NCBI GenBank assembly: GCA_020442065.1 | Contig: JAGRKZ010000105.1 | Coordinates: forward strand, 1 to 39,606 | Length of the DNA: 39,606 bases | Direction: 5' to 3' | Origin: Bauldia sp. | Lineage (GTDB): Bacteria; Pseudomonadota; Alphaproteobacteria; Rhizobiales; Kaistiaceae | Part shown: positions 8,601 to 15,141 of the stretch, piece by piece | Layout of the letters: every line of letters starts with the position of its first letter | Numbering within the stretch: the stretch's first letter is position 1 | Translations under genes and position numbers: made by a program | Notes under the pieces: model-generated | Seen by the model: the letters and a program-made list of their open reading frames with translations, nothing else | What the model was told of the DNA's origin: nothing | Databases searched by the model: none

Positions 8601-10805
8601 CCGGGATCGCTCGGGCTCGATGCGCTGCTCCAGACCGTGAAGGCCTACCTGATCCTCGCCGGCCACGGCCGCGACTTCGCCACCCTCCGCTGCGAGCCGA
8701 TCGCACTTGGGGAAGCCCTCACCTGGAAGTATCGCGGCCAGGTCGTGCCAATCAACAAGGAGGTAGTCACCTCCCTGTCCGTGACCGTCACCGAGACGGC
8801 CGAAGGCGTGCTTGCGGTTGCTGAGGGAACGCTCTGGGCCGACGGTCTGCCGATCTACGAGGTCAAGAACATGGGCGTTCGGCTCGTGGCGACGGCGGCG
8901 CCGGTCGCTCACCGCGTCACTGCCTTCACCCCGGATGCGCCCGACTGGGTGGCAGATCACTGCCCGACCTATTCCGTACCGGCCCTGCCGATGACGGCGC
9001 TCGTCGCCGAAGTGGTCGAGGCAGCCCGATCGGCGGCCGGGAAGAACGTGACGTCGATCGAATCCCTCCTGCTTCGCCGCTGGACACCGGTGCCTGCCGA
9101 CGGCGTGCGCCTCGTCACCGAGCTCAGGGCGAGTGCCGGCGGCTATGATGCCGCGGTGTCCGCCTGCTACGGACGCGAGGATCGTCCGCTGAAGGCTGTC
9201 CGCCACGAGGTCGCGACCGGCCGCGTGACGATCTCGGATGCCCATGGCCCGGCTCCGGCACCCTGGTCGCCGCTCGGCGACCTCGTACCCGTCGCTGATC
9301 CCTACGCCGCCGGCAACCTGTTCCACGGGCCAGCGTTCCACCTCCAGACTGCACTTCGGCGCAGCACACACGGGGCCTCCGCCGAGGTGACGGTGCCGTC
9401 CGATGTCGGCATCAGGGATGCCGACCGCATGGTTCTCCTCCTCGACGCCGCACTCCACGGCGTCCCGCATGACGAGCCCGAGCGGTGGCTCGGCGAGACG
9501 GCAGCCGGCTTTGTCGGCTATCCGGAGGAGCTCGTCGCGCTCCGCTTCTTCTCCGCACTGCCGTGTGCCGGTACGGTTCGGGTCGAGACGCGGCCTGTCG
9601 CGCAGTCCCGTCCGGGCACGCTTGGCGTCAGGACCCAGATCGTCGGCGACGGCGGCGTCATCGCCGAGATGGAGCACGTCGAGCGGCTGGTCGCCAAGGG
9701 CCCACTCGGCAACCGCCGGCCGGCCGACCGCCGTCGGTTCCTGGCCGAGCGCCGCTTCGTTGCAGGCATGGGGCTGTCCCAACATGACGGCGGGGAATCG
9801 CGGCTCCGGATTGCCGACATCCAGCGCAGCAACTGGTTGCCCGGCACTGTCGAGCACGTCTACGACGTCACGGGGCCGATCCCGGAGCTTGCCGCCGCCA
9901 TCGCGGTCAAAGAGCATTTCGCGGCACAGTTCGGCGTCCACCCCTCCCGGATCGCCGTCGAGGGCGGCGCCGCGAGCTGTCCGCAGAGGCCGTTCCGTCG
10001 CCACCGCTTCGCCATCCGCCACGAGCCCGGCGTCGTCGTGGTGTCGTCGGAGGGGGCCGAGACGCTGTCCACAGCCGCGGTCGCCCGTGCCCTGTCGGAG
10101 CGCCTTGGCATCCGCCCCTCGATCGCGACCACGTTCCACGCGGCCCTCGTCGGGTCCCGCTTCGGGTCCATCGAGGTCGCGGAAGCGGCGTGGAGGGACC
10201 TCACCGGCGAGGCGCCGGCGGTGCTCCTGATCCGCGGCGGCGACGGTCCCACCCAGCTGGCGGTGGCGGCGACGGTGGCGGCGTTGACGGGGCGGCGATC
10301 ACGCCTCGTCGCCGGTGGCGGAGGCCTGGCGTCGGGCGTCGAACTCGCTCACCTGCTCTCGGCTTATCCGGCCTCGCTTCACGACCCGCTGCTCGACGCC
10401 GCGGACCCCGGCGCGACCCCATCCGAAACGTTGCGATCCGCCGTCGCGGCCGGCCGCTTCGTCCTCGCCTTTGATCCGGATCCGGCACTGGAATCGGTCC
10501 TGAAATCAGCTGCCGAGACGGCCGGAGTTGCGACTGTCAGCATCGACGCGACGACCGGCACGCTCGCCATCGGCGCCCACGCGGGCCGGACGGCCGTGCC
10601 GGCGACGTCCGGAGCGCCGGAGGTCGATCTCTGGACGCGGACGGTGGCCCGCGTCGCGTCCGAAACCGGCTTCGACCTCGGGGCGCCGCTCGGTGAGGCC
10701 GGTGGCGAGCGCGCGGCGCGACCGCCGGAGCGGATCAGGGCGTGGATCGAACGTCTCTCGAGGTGGCGCCCGGCCAGCTCCGGCGCTGCTGCAGCGATCG
10801 GCTAG
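2649..10805 (+). CDS. PfaC-like multidomain lipid synthase: KS-CLF-AT-DH(FabA-like, two pairs)-PKS DH-unknown C-terminus
   Basis: A 2718-aa megasynthase. The ATG follows a good ribosome binding site (GGGGAGGGA, 2637-2645). KS at 1-430 has a complete Cys185, His320, His356 triad. A second KS fold at 453-775 has Glu615 where the cysteine should be (VSAEELSG), so it is a chain-length factor. An acyltransferase spans about 860-1200, with nucleophile Ser951 in GLSSGE, His1069 (LICHSAVL) and a late FVEAGP. Four FabA-like hotdog folds span 1335-2085. The first and third lack the catalytic histidine. The second (His1586, Asp1600) and fourth (His1977, Asp1991) keep His and Asp, giving two working pairs. 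A PKS-type dehydratase lies at 2090-2345 (His2104, LFHGPAF, LDAALH with Asp2266). Residues 2350-2718 are not recognised; a faint likeness to a degenerate phosphopantetheinyl-transferase fold near 2410-2470 is tentative. KS-CLF-DH-DH is classic PfaC. An internal AT plus a third DH is not the textbook arrangement. No enoyl reductase domain is seen. Confidence 0.88.
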   Translation: MFEPIAITGTACVLPGANSVAELWRAVVGRQDVTTETPPGLWGAGTVRVLGAKSPATVDAVASARGGYVAGFDDRFDPDGFGLPVDRVRGLDSAFRWLMHCGREALAAGKVADAARPRTGLIVGNLSYPSRGLADFACETWLEDAGRPATGATLAENRFVSGLPAQLTARALRLGGPVFALDAACASSLYAMKLACDLLHDRKCDAVLAGGLNHADDLFLHVGFSTLSALSATGRSRPLTRNADGLLPAEGAALLVLKRLDDALAAGDRILGVIRGVGLSNDGSERGLLAPDTKGQTRAMRRAYGMSGVDPASIGFVECHATGTTAGDSEEVASMAAIFAGVGDLPVGALKGNLGHLITASGAASVLKILGAFESGLLPPTIDAEQPIEVMRSTPMRLLAGPEPWRSDRPRMAAVNAFGFGGNNAHLILEEPPSATTVRSVSVMPPRPPADDIAVCGIGVAIGDSSDLGAFVTRLRQAAGGAGDARIAEIRLPGRGLRFPPKDLRRSLGQQTLAMQVAFEALDGVKPFDPMDCGVFFGIGCDPEVARWGLRWRLPELAAGRGVALDEATLQVAREAAATALDSAAVVGTMPNIPANRLSTQFDFRGPAFTVSAEELSGVEALRIACHALACGEIGTALVGAADLSDEPVHRRAAKALLPAEHQQPADGAVALVLKRKSDAEAAGDRILALISADLCGDAALPEPAATTAVRTRWGHAHAASGLLEVVAAMVETVTRTEIDVDGARPVIATPDRQARTIAVSSFAGPLATVSIRAAEQPVTALARRSDGPMLRCWGAGSISDLAAAIDAPTMPAAAGWPVRLAIVARNDEDFRAKLDACRIALMSGRRPEGRGIHFGEGEALGEAAIVFAGANAYPDVGRGFFLAFPEIADALAGRFAVAGTVARDLYGPNGHEFVATPFGALKASSLLGQGHALAAERLLGFRPPVAMGLSSGETNSLFAFGVWRDMTAMFAALEQSGLYDTHLAGRLQAARTHWALPADRPLRWKSWLVSAPVAEVAERIEGIERVEISIVLSPQSCIVSGPEEACAAAIERIGRDRVIEQTPTLICHSAVLGPFAGAWTAIHDRETHPRTDVRFYSQSHNGAYAPTRSTIRDALLDQALRPIDFGATIDRAWRDGVRIFVEAGPRNILSRSIAETLGSRPHLTVALDDGGRDPVEHLAGVAARLFAAGAPIDPAALARTFDRPTEAADGIDRLTLSLPARMPAFAPEILAQPPSATTEPVKSGSHAVTTLADALPSRDPPEAPYVFSRARPHREAEIHHIGPVLTSEPPTPAAEILPPPYSRTSLETLAGGRISEVFGQRFAAQDGYLRQVRMPMPPLLLADRIVTIEGEPGVLGTGRIVTETDIRADAWYLDDGRMPTGLLIESGQADLLLISWMGIDAANRDDRVYRLLGCEITFHDGGMPKVGDTLRFDIRINGHAQLGDVRMFFFEYDCSIGDRLVSSVRNGQAGFFTDAELAAAKGVNWTPPAPLSEGRAALPESLRPSGKRAFSAAELAALSAGDALTCFGPGFELAAAHQRTPRLPDGRMRLIDEVVRFDPEGGPRGLGYLEARATVPEDAWFYSGHFHNDPCMPGTLMADAAVQCLGFTMAAMGMTVRRDGWRFEPIVDEPFKFVCRGQVVPDRVHELRYEVFVTEIEDGPTPTIHATLLCSSDGLKVFHCQRFGLRLVPDWPLSTRQEWLARAEPPRRLRDDGDVRGDFTAMLACAWDRPSIPFGKGYERFDREGRVPRLPGPPYLFMSRVTDVSEPAWKGEPGVTMTSEYDLPADAWFFTDNDRPTMPYCVLAEVMLQPCGWLASYVGLALSGNAYYRNLDGNDAIQHIDITPDLGTLRVRATLTRIVRLGALALAFFRSECHAGDRLVCSLETSFGLFTAAELSRQAGLTVTPEARAQLTEPSSAFVDLRSQPAQFFAGPLQLPRGRLRMIDEVTGYWPATPESPGRIRCRQAVDPHAWYFKAHFYEDPVQPGSLGLDALLQTVKAYLILAGHGRDFATLRCEPIALGEALTWKYRGQVVPINKEVVTSLSVTVTETAEGVLAVAEGTLWADGLPIYEVKNMGVRLVATAAPVAHRVTAFTPDAPDWVADHCPTYSVPALPMTALVAEVVEAARSAAGKNVTSIESLLLRRWTPVPADGVRLVTELRASAGGYDAAVSACYGREDRPLKAVRHEVATGRVTISDAHGPAPAPWSPLGDLVPVADPYAAGNLFHGPAFHLQTALRRSTHGASAEVTVPSDVGIRDADRMVLLLDAALHGVPHDEPERWLGETAAGFVGYPEELVALRFFSALPCAGTVRVETRPVAQSRPGTLGVRTQIVGDGGVIAEMEHVERLVAKGPLGNRRPADRRRFLAERRFVAGMGLSQHDGGESRLRIADIQRSNWLPGTVEHVYDVTGPIPELAAAIAVKEHFAAQFGVHPSRIAVEGGAASCPQRPFRRHRFAIRHEPGVVVVSSEGAETLSTAAVARALSERLGIRPSIATTFHAALVGSRFGSIEVAEAAWRDLTGEAPAVLLIRGGDGPTQLAVAATVAALTGRRSRLVAGGGGLASGVELAHLLSAYPASLHDPLLDAADPGATPSETLRSAVAAGRFVLAFDPDPALESVLKSAAETAGVATVSIDATTGTLAIGAHAGRTAVPATSGAPEVDLWTRTVARVASETGFDLGAPLGEAGGERAARPPERIRAWIERLSRWRPASSGAAAAIG

Positions 10806-10806
10806 G

Positions 10807-11736
10807 CTAGGCCGACGGAGCGGTCTGGTGAGCGCCGGATGCCGGATCGCGGCCGTCGAGAAAGACCGCCACCAGCTCCGTCTCCCCCGGCTTGACCAGC
10901 GCCGGCCAGTGGCCGGTGCCCGGCACCGTGACCAGCGTGGCGCGGGGACCGCGCCGCGTCATCTCCTCCGCGACGTCGGCGGGGAGCACATGCGACTGCT
11001 CGCCCCGCAAGACCAGGGTCCGCGCGACGATGCCGTCGTAGGCCGGCCACGCCGTCTCCATGCCGCGGAGGTCGGAGCGGAAGGCGACGCGGATCGCCGG
11101 ATCGTAGTCCGGAACGTAGCCGCCGTCGTCACCCTTGCGCGCGCCGCGAAGCGCGAACCAGCGCCAGGCGAGCTCGCTGTCCAGGTTGCAGGCGGCGAAA
11201 TAGCGCTTCACATGGGCCAGCAGCGATTCGAAGCCGGCGAAGGAATGGTCTTTCTGGAGATAAAGGTCGAGCAGATCGAAAGCGGTTGCCGGCACGCGGG
11301 GACCGACGTCGACGATCACGAGATCATGGACCCGCACGAACGGATCGGCGGCGAGGCCCATCGCCAGGAGCCCGCCCATCGAGACGCCGAGCACGGAGAT
11401 GCTCCGCAAATCGAGTGCGGCGCACAGCCCGCGCAGATGCGCGAGGTAGGTGGCCATCGTGTAACCGGCGGGATCGGCGAGGCGGTCGCTTTCGCCGCGA
11501 CCCGCAAGATCGGGGCAGATCAGCCGGCGGCGCCCCGTAAGTGCTTGCGCCAATTCTTCGAAATCGCGGCTGTTGCGGGTAAATCCGGGAAGGCACACAA
11601 GCGGCGGTCGCTCTTCCGGGCCGGACCAGTCGGCCACCGACAGGCGGACGGGGGATCCGGGACCGGGGAGCGCAACGACGCGCTTGGTCGGGCGAGGAGG
11701 CGCGGGCGGAGATGATGTCATCGGAACACGGTGCAC
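10807..11736 (-). CDS. Alpha/beta hydrolase, possible thioesterase of the lipid locus
   Basis: A 309-aa alpha/beta hydrolase. It has the oxyanion region VCLPGFTRN (about 47-55), the nucleophile elbow GVSMG (Ser119) and a C-terminal GTGHWP with His276. The usual acid position after strand 6 reads GEQSHVL, with no Asp there, so the acid may sit elsewhere, for example Asp143 in IVDVGP. It converges tail to tail with the megasynthase, with one base between the stops. Its 5' end overlaps the divergent phosphopantetheinyl transferase. The start is uncertain: GTG at 11736 or ATG at 11721, neither with a clear ribosome binding site. Context suggests product release or editing on the synthase, but nothing in the protein proves it. 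A generic esterase or enol-lactonase is equally possible. Confidence 0.8.
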   Translation of the reverse strand: MHRVPMTSSPPAPPRPTKRVVALPGPGSPVRLSVADWSGPEERPPLVCLPGFTRNSRDFEELAQALTGRRRLICPDLAGRGESDRLADPAGYTMATYLAHLRGLCAALDLRSISVLGVSMGGLLAMGLAADPFVRVHDLVIVDVGPRVPATAFDLLDLYLQKDHSFAGFESLLAHVKRYFAACNLDSELAWRWFALRGARKGDDGGYVPDYDPAIRVAFRSDLRGMETAWPAYDGIVARTLVLRGEQSHVLPADVAEEMTRRGPRATLVTVPGTGHWPALVKPGETELVAVFLDGRDPASGAHQTAPSA

Positions 11737-12410
11737 CGGACGTCGTGATCGATGTAGCCTACTGGAACCTCACGCGCCATCGCCACCGACTCGAAGAGTG
11801 TGAGCAGCTGTTGTCCCACGACGAGCGGGCGCGCGCCGGGCGGCTTGCTCTGCCGTTCCTGCGGGAGCGGTTTGCCCTGGGGCGGGGACTGCTTCGTCTT
11901 GCGCTGGCGCGGATCACCGACAGCGATCCTGCCGAACTCCGCTTCGAACGCGGGCCGCACGGCAAGCCTTCGTTGGTCGGCGGTGTCGGGACGCCGCCCT
12001 CCTTCAGCGTGTCGCGCTCGGATGACGATCTCCTGATTGCCACTGCGCCGTTCGGCGCCATCGGCTGCGATCTGGAGCGGATCAGGCCCGTCCCCGAGGC
12101 TCCGGCTATGGTCAGTCAGTGGTTTGCCGTCGCAGAACGCGAGGCCCTTCAACGACTGCACGGCGCGGCATTCGACCACGCCTTCCTTGCTGCCTGGGTG
12201 CGGAAAGAAGCAGCCCTCAAGGCGGTCGGTCTCGGACTACAGGGTTCGCTTGCCATTGATACCGGCCTTGCGGGCCCCGATGGCACCCGTGCGACTGTCG
12301 CCGTCGAGGGACGCCGGCTCTGGCTCGCCGACCTTGATCGCGGCGGAGGATGGGTCGCAGCGGTCAGCGCCGACCGGCCCTTCACCATAGCTTTGAGCGA
12401 TCAGAGCTGA
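11712..12410 (+). CDS. Sfp-type 4'-phosphopantetheinyl transferase (PfaE-like)
   Basis: This 232-aa enzyme would move phosphopantetheine from CoA to the ACP serines of the adjacent synthase. Family motifs are present: GPHGKPSL (81-88), the Mg-binding IGCDLERI with Asp120 and Glu122, and WVRKEAALKAVG with Lys165, Glu166 and Lys170. The usual FSxSHS stretch reads FSVSRSD, so the histidine is Arg. The length fits the Sfp/PfaE class, longer than AcpS. Two ATG codons (11712, 11715) follow GGAG at unusually short spacing, so the start is uncertain by a few codons. Its 5' end overlaps the divergent hydrolase by up to 25 bp. Its 3' end overlaps the convergent membrane-protein gene by 29 bp. Location beside the megasynthase is the normal place for a dedicated activating transferase. 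Confidence 0.87.
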   Translation: MMSSEHGAPDVVIDVAYWNLTRHRHRLEECEQLLSHDERARAGRLALPFLRERFALGRGLLRLALARITDSDPAELRFERGPHGKPSLVGGVGTPPSFSVSRSDDDLLIATAPFGAIGCDLERIRPVPEAPAMVSQWFAVAEREALQRLHGAAFDHAFLAAWVRKEAALKAVGLGLQGSLAIDTGLAGPDGTRATVAVEGRRLWLADLDRGGGWVAAVSADRPFTIALSDQS

Positions 12411-13122
12411 CGTCATGTCCGTCCGGCCCGGCAGCAGGCGCCGCGGCGCCCGACCGTCGTCTTTCGGCCCGCCAGTGGTTGAGGACCAACGCGATCGACC
12501 CCATGCCGATCACGGTGACGACCGTAACCGCCCGTCCCAGCGTCTCAGCCCAGTTGCGGGGTACTGCGGTGAACACGGTTTCCCCCGCCCTGATCAGGAC
12601 GATGCATGAATTCAGAAAGCACAGCGCCGTGACCAGGTTGAACAAGGCCAACAGGCCGAGCGCTCGCGGCGCCTCGGCCCGGGCACGCCAATATTCGACC
12701 GCCGCGGCGGCGAGGAACAACGCCACGAAGCCCTGGGCAATCATGATCGCCAGACCGTTGTAGCCGGACAGCATCGCGTTCCCGACCGCGAGCACGCCAA
12801 CCAGCATCAGGGGCACGGTCACCAGGAGCGCCAGCCGGCCGGTCCTGAACTGGATCGCGGCCGAGAGCTGAATGCCCAGACCGACGACCATCGATACAAA
12901 CGCCGTCGCGCCGAGGCCGGGGGTCATGTCGACATTGTAGATGGCGAAGCTGAATGCGCTGAAGACATTGATGCCCGTTCCGGTCGCCCAGGTCAGCAGA
13001 AACGGCTCGGCCGTGGTGGAGAACCAGGTCACGACAAACATGACCATCACGCAAAGCGCGCTGAAGCCGATGGCCAGCAGGAGAGTATGGTCGCTGATCA
13101 GCATTGATGCGCCGGCCGCCAC
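12382..13122 (-). CDS. Seven-TM membrane protein of unknown function
   Basis: A 246-aa protein with seven predicted hydrophobic helices: about 13-34, 41-62, 70-92, 97-118, 122-144, 153-176 and 195-217. A short charged tail ends in a Ser/Asp/Lys-rich stretch. The spacing of the helices and the HWRAERRR exit after the last one resemble the N-terminal 7-TM sensor part of some diguanylate cyclases. No GGDEF, PAS or kinase domain follows, because the frame stops inside the neighbouring gene's 3' end. It could be a stand-alone sensor-like or small-molecule-handling protein, or a remnant of a longer one. An internal ATG at 13104 is an alternative start. I do not assign a function. Confidence 0.7.
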   Translation of the reverse strand: MAAGASMLISDHTLLLAIGFSALCVMVMFVVTWFSTTAEPFLLTWATGTGINVFSAFSFAIYNVDMTPGLGATAFVSMVVGLGIQLSAAIQFRTGRLALLVTVPLMLVGVLAVGNAMLSGYNGLAIMIAQGFVALFLAAAAVEYWRARAEAPRALGLLALFNLVTALCFLNSCIVLIRAGETVFTAVPRNWAETLGRAVTVVTVIGMGSIALVLNHWRAERRRSGAAAPAAGPDGHDVSSDRSKLW

Positions 13123-13240
13123 TCCGGTGCGAACTGGGATGGGAATGCCGGGTTTGTCGCCGGCCCCAACATATCTACGTCAGGCGGGACACTTGGCAAG
13201 TGGCTTTCCGCCCTGTCACGAGCGAACATGCCTCTGTCCT

Positions 13241-13264
13241 GCCGGAGGCGAGGCGGCCTCCGGC
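13241..13264. other. GC-rich hairpin in the 273-nt gap between membrane protein and lactonase genes
   Basis: A perfect 9-bp inverted repeat, GCCGGAGGC (13241-13249) and GCCTCCGGC (13256-13264), with a 6-nt loop. It lies about 130 nt past the stop of the leftward lactonase gene and upstream of the leftward membrane-protein gene, so it could end transcription of the lactonase operon. No T-run follows on either strand. The rest of 13123-13395 holds no credible gene. Confidence 0.5.
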
Positions 13265-13395
13265 GCCGTGCCCCCGCGCCGGGATGGGGACGGTGTTGCT
13301 CCACCTCCCCGCCTGCCGGGCTTTCCGGACCACCTGGACACGCTCGCCATCCAAGGGTGCGAGAACAGCAGGATCGTCCTGCCTTGCTTGATGCA

Positions 13396-14193
13396 TCAGG
13401 ACCGGCGGTTCGGCTCGCCGTCGAGCCGGACGATGTCGGCGACGCCGTCCAGCGCCGGCGGATAGTAGTCGAGTACCAGCGGATCGTGGCCGGGAATGAT
13501 GTGGTCCGGCGAGCTTGCCAGCCGGTACATCGTGTCGAAGCCCTCGAGCATGTCGGTGACGCTCTCGAGCACCGGGAAGGGTCGGCGCTCCTCGAAATTG
13601 GCGTAGAAATGCGCGGCATCTGAGCCAAGCACGACCCAGCCGCGCCGGGTCAGGACCCTCACCATCTGCAGCCCGCGCGAGTGTCCGCCGACCCGGTGGA
13701 CGGTGAGGTTCGGCGCGATCTCTGACACCCCGTCATGGAACGTGACGCGACCGGCGAACACCTTGCCGACCATGTCGGTCACGTCGTCGAGCTCGTATGG
13801 ACCGCGGAGGTAGGCGTGGCACATGCAGCGGCCGGTGCAGTAGGCCATCTCCGAATCCTGGAGGTGGTAGCGCGCGTTGGGGAAGAGCGCGTGGTTGCCG
13901 CAGTGGTCGAAATGCATGTGGGACAGGATCACGTCCCGGACGCCGTCGGGGTCGATGCCGATCATGCGGAGACCATCGCCGACGTGCCGGGTCAGTGTCC
14001 GGTTCCGCCGCGTCGAGGTCGGTTTGTCGAAGCCGGTGTCGAAGACGAACGTGCGCGTCGCGCCGACGATCGCCCAGACGAAATAGTCGAGCGGCATCGG
14101 TCCGTCATGGGGGTCGCCGAGGATGAAGTTGTGCTTGGCGGTGCGGTCGTGATGGCCGTAGCGGATGGCATAGAGCTCATAGCTGTCGGTCAT
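13396..14193 (-). CDS. Metallo-beta-lactamase-fold lactonase
   Basis: A 265-aa MBL-fold hydrolase of the N-acyl homoserine/sugar-lactonase type. The zinc-binding signature SHMHFDH supplies His92, His94, Asp96 and His97. Further ligands are His171 (GGHS), Asp192 (GSDAAHF) and a late histidine in IPGHDP (His236). There is no signal peptide, so it is cytosolic. Its ATG overlaps the stop of the upstream dehydrogenase by 4 nt (ATGA), so the two are translationally coupled. In the operon SDR - beta-hydroxyacid dehydrogenase - lactonase under a LacI-type operator, opening a sugar lactone is more likely than quorum quenching. A second, diverged MBL lactonase lies at 17756-18634. Confidence 0.85.
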   Translation of the reverse strand: MTDSYELYAIRYGHHDRTAKHNFILGDPHDGPMPLDYFVWAIVGATRTFVFDTGFDKPTSTRRNRTLTRHVGDGLRMIGIDPDGVRDVILSHMHFDHCGNHALFPNARYHLQDSEMAYCTGRCMCHAYLRGPYELDDVTDMVGKVFAGRVTFHDGVSEIAPNLTVHRVGGHSRGLQMVRVLTRRGWVVLGSDAAHFYANFEERRPFPVLESVTDMLEGFDTMYRLASSPDHIIPGHDPLVLDYYPPALDGVADIVRLDGEPNRRS

Positions 14194-15107
14194 GGCGCGC
14201 CATCCTTGGCGTGCGGCTTCACCTCGACGCCGGCCCAGGATTCCACAAGCTTGCAGATCGAGGTGAAATCCGCCTGCGGACCATAGACCTGATTGGTGAT
14301 CGACAGGATCTGCTGGACGGCCGAGCCGATCGGCAGCGGCACGCCCATCGCATCCGCCTCCTGGAGGCAGAGGCGGAGATCCTTCATCGACAGGCCCGTG
14401 GTGAAGCCGAAGTCGAAGGTGCGCGGCAGCACCGCCCGCGGGAACTTGTCGACCGTGGCGCTGTTGCGGCCGCTGCTGGCGTTGAGCACGTCGATCATCA
14501 CCTGCGCGTCAAGCCCGGCCTTGACGCCCATCGCCATGGCCTCGGAGGTGATGGCGATGGCGGCGACCGACATCAGGTTGTTGACGAGCTTCATGGTCTG
14601 GGCGAGGCCGGCCCGCTCGCCGACCCGGATGACCTTGCCGAAGACGGCGAGATAGGGCTCGACCTCGTCGGCGGCGGCGTGCGGCGCTGCGACCATGACC
14701 GCGAGCGTGCCCTTGACCGCGCCGCCCCGCCCGCCGCTCACCGGCGCGTCGACGAGCACGATGTCCCGCGCGGCAAGGGCCGCCGCCACTTCCCCCGAAA
14801 CGCGCGGGCCGGTGGTCGAAAGATCGACCAGGATGCGCACCCTGTCGCCCGCGCTGATGCCGTCCCTGCCGGCCGCCACGCTCCGCACCACCTCCGGCGT
14901 CGGCAGGCTGGCGAAGACGATCCTGGATTTCGCCCCGACCTCCGCCGGCGAGGCGGCCGCGACAGCCCCTTTCGCCACCAGGGCGGCGACTGCGTCGGCG
15001 TTGGTATCGCAGACCACCAGCGCGTGCCCGGCCTCGATCAGCCGGGACGCCATCACGCCGCCCATGGTGCCGAGCCCGACGAAGCCGAGAGGTTCCGTGT
15101 CCGCCAT
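14190..15107 (-). CDS. NAD(P)-dependent beta-hydroxyacid dehydrogenase (3-hydroxyisobutyrate / tartronate-semialdehyde family)
   Basis: A 305-aa member of the 6-phosphogluconate/3-hydroxyisobutyrate dehydrogenase family. It has an N-terminal Rossmann motif, GFVGLGTMG (about 8-16). The substrate-binding motif is DAPVSGGRGGA (120-130) and the catalytic lysine is Lys173 in MKLVNN. The family interconverts beta-hydroxyacids and semialdehydes, for example D-glycerate and tartronate semialdehyde, using NAD or NADP. The exact substrate cannot be read from the sequence. It starts 34 nt after the stop of the upstream SDR gene and overlaps the downstream lactonase by 4 nt, so the three genes are probably one operon controlled by the dyad at 15997-16008. 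Confidence 0.87.
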   Translation of the reverse strand: MADTEPLGFVGLGTMGGVMASRLIEAGHALVVCDTNADAVAALVAKGAVAAASPAEVGAKSRIVFASLPTPEVVRSVAAGRDGISAGDRVRILVDLSTTGPRVSGEVAAALAARDIVLVDAPVSGGRGGAVKGTLAVMVAAPHAAADEVEPYLAVFGKVIRVGERAGLAQTMKLVNNLMSVAAIAITSEAMAMGVKAGLDAQVMIDVLNASSGRNSATVDKFPRAVLPRTFDFGFTTGLSMKDLRLCLQEADAMGVPLPIGSAVQQILSITNQVYGPQADFTSICKLVESWAGVEVKPHAKDGAP

Positions 15108-15141
15108 TGTCCCATCCCTCCGGATATTGTTTCGGCCGGTG

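Noticed and set aside
10795-10816. Short inverted repeat at the convergent ends of megasynthase and hydrolase
   Set aside because: Only about 5 bp of stem with no T-run, too weak to call a terminator.
13396-14193. Quorum-quenching acyl-homoserine lactonase
   Set aside because: The fold fits, but no LuxR/LuxI genes are near and the operon is of sugar-catabolic type, so a sugar lactone is the better guess.
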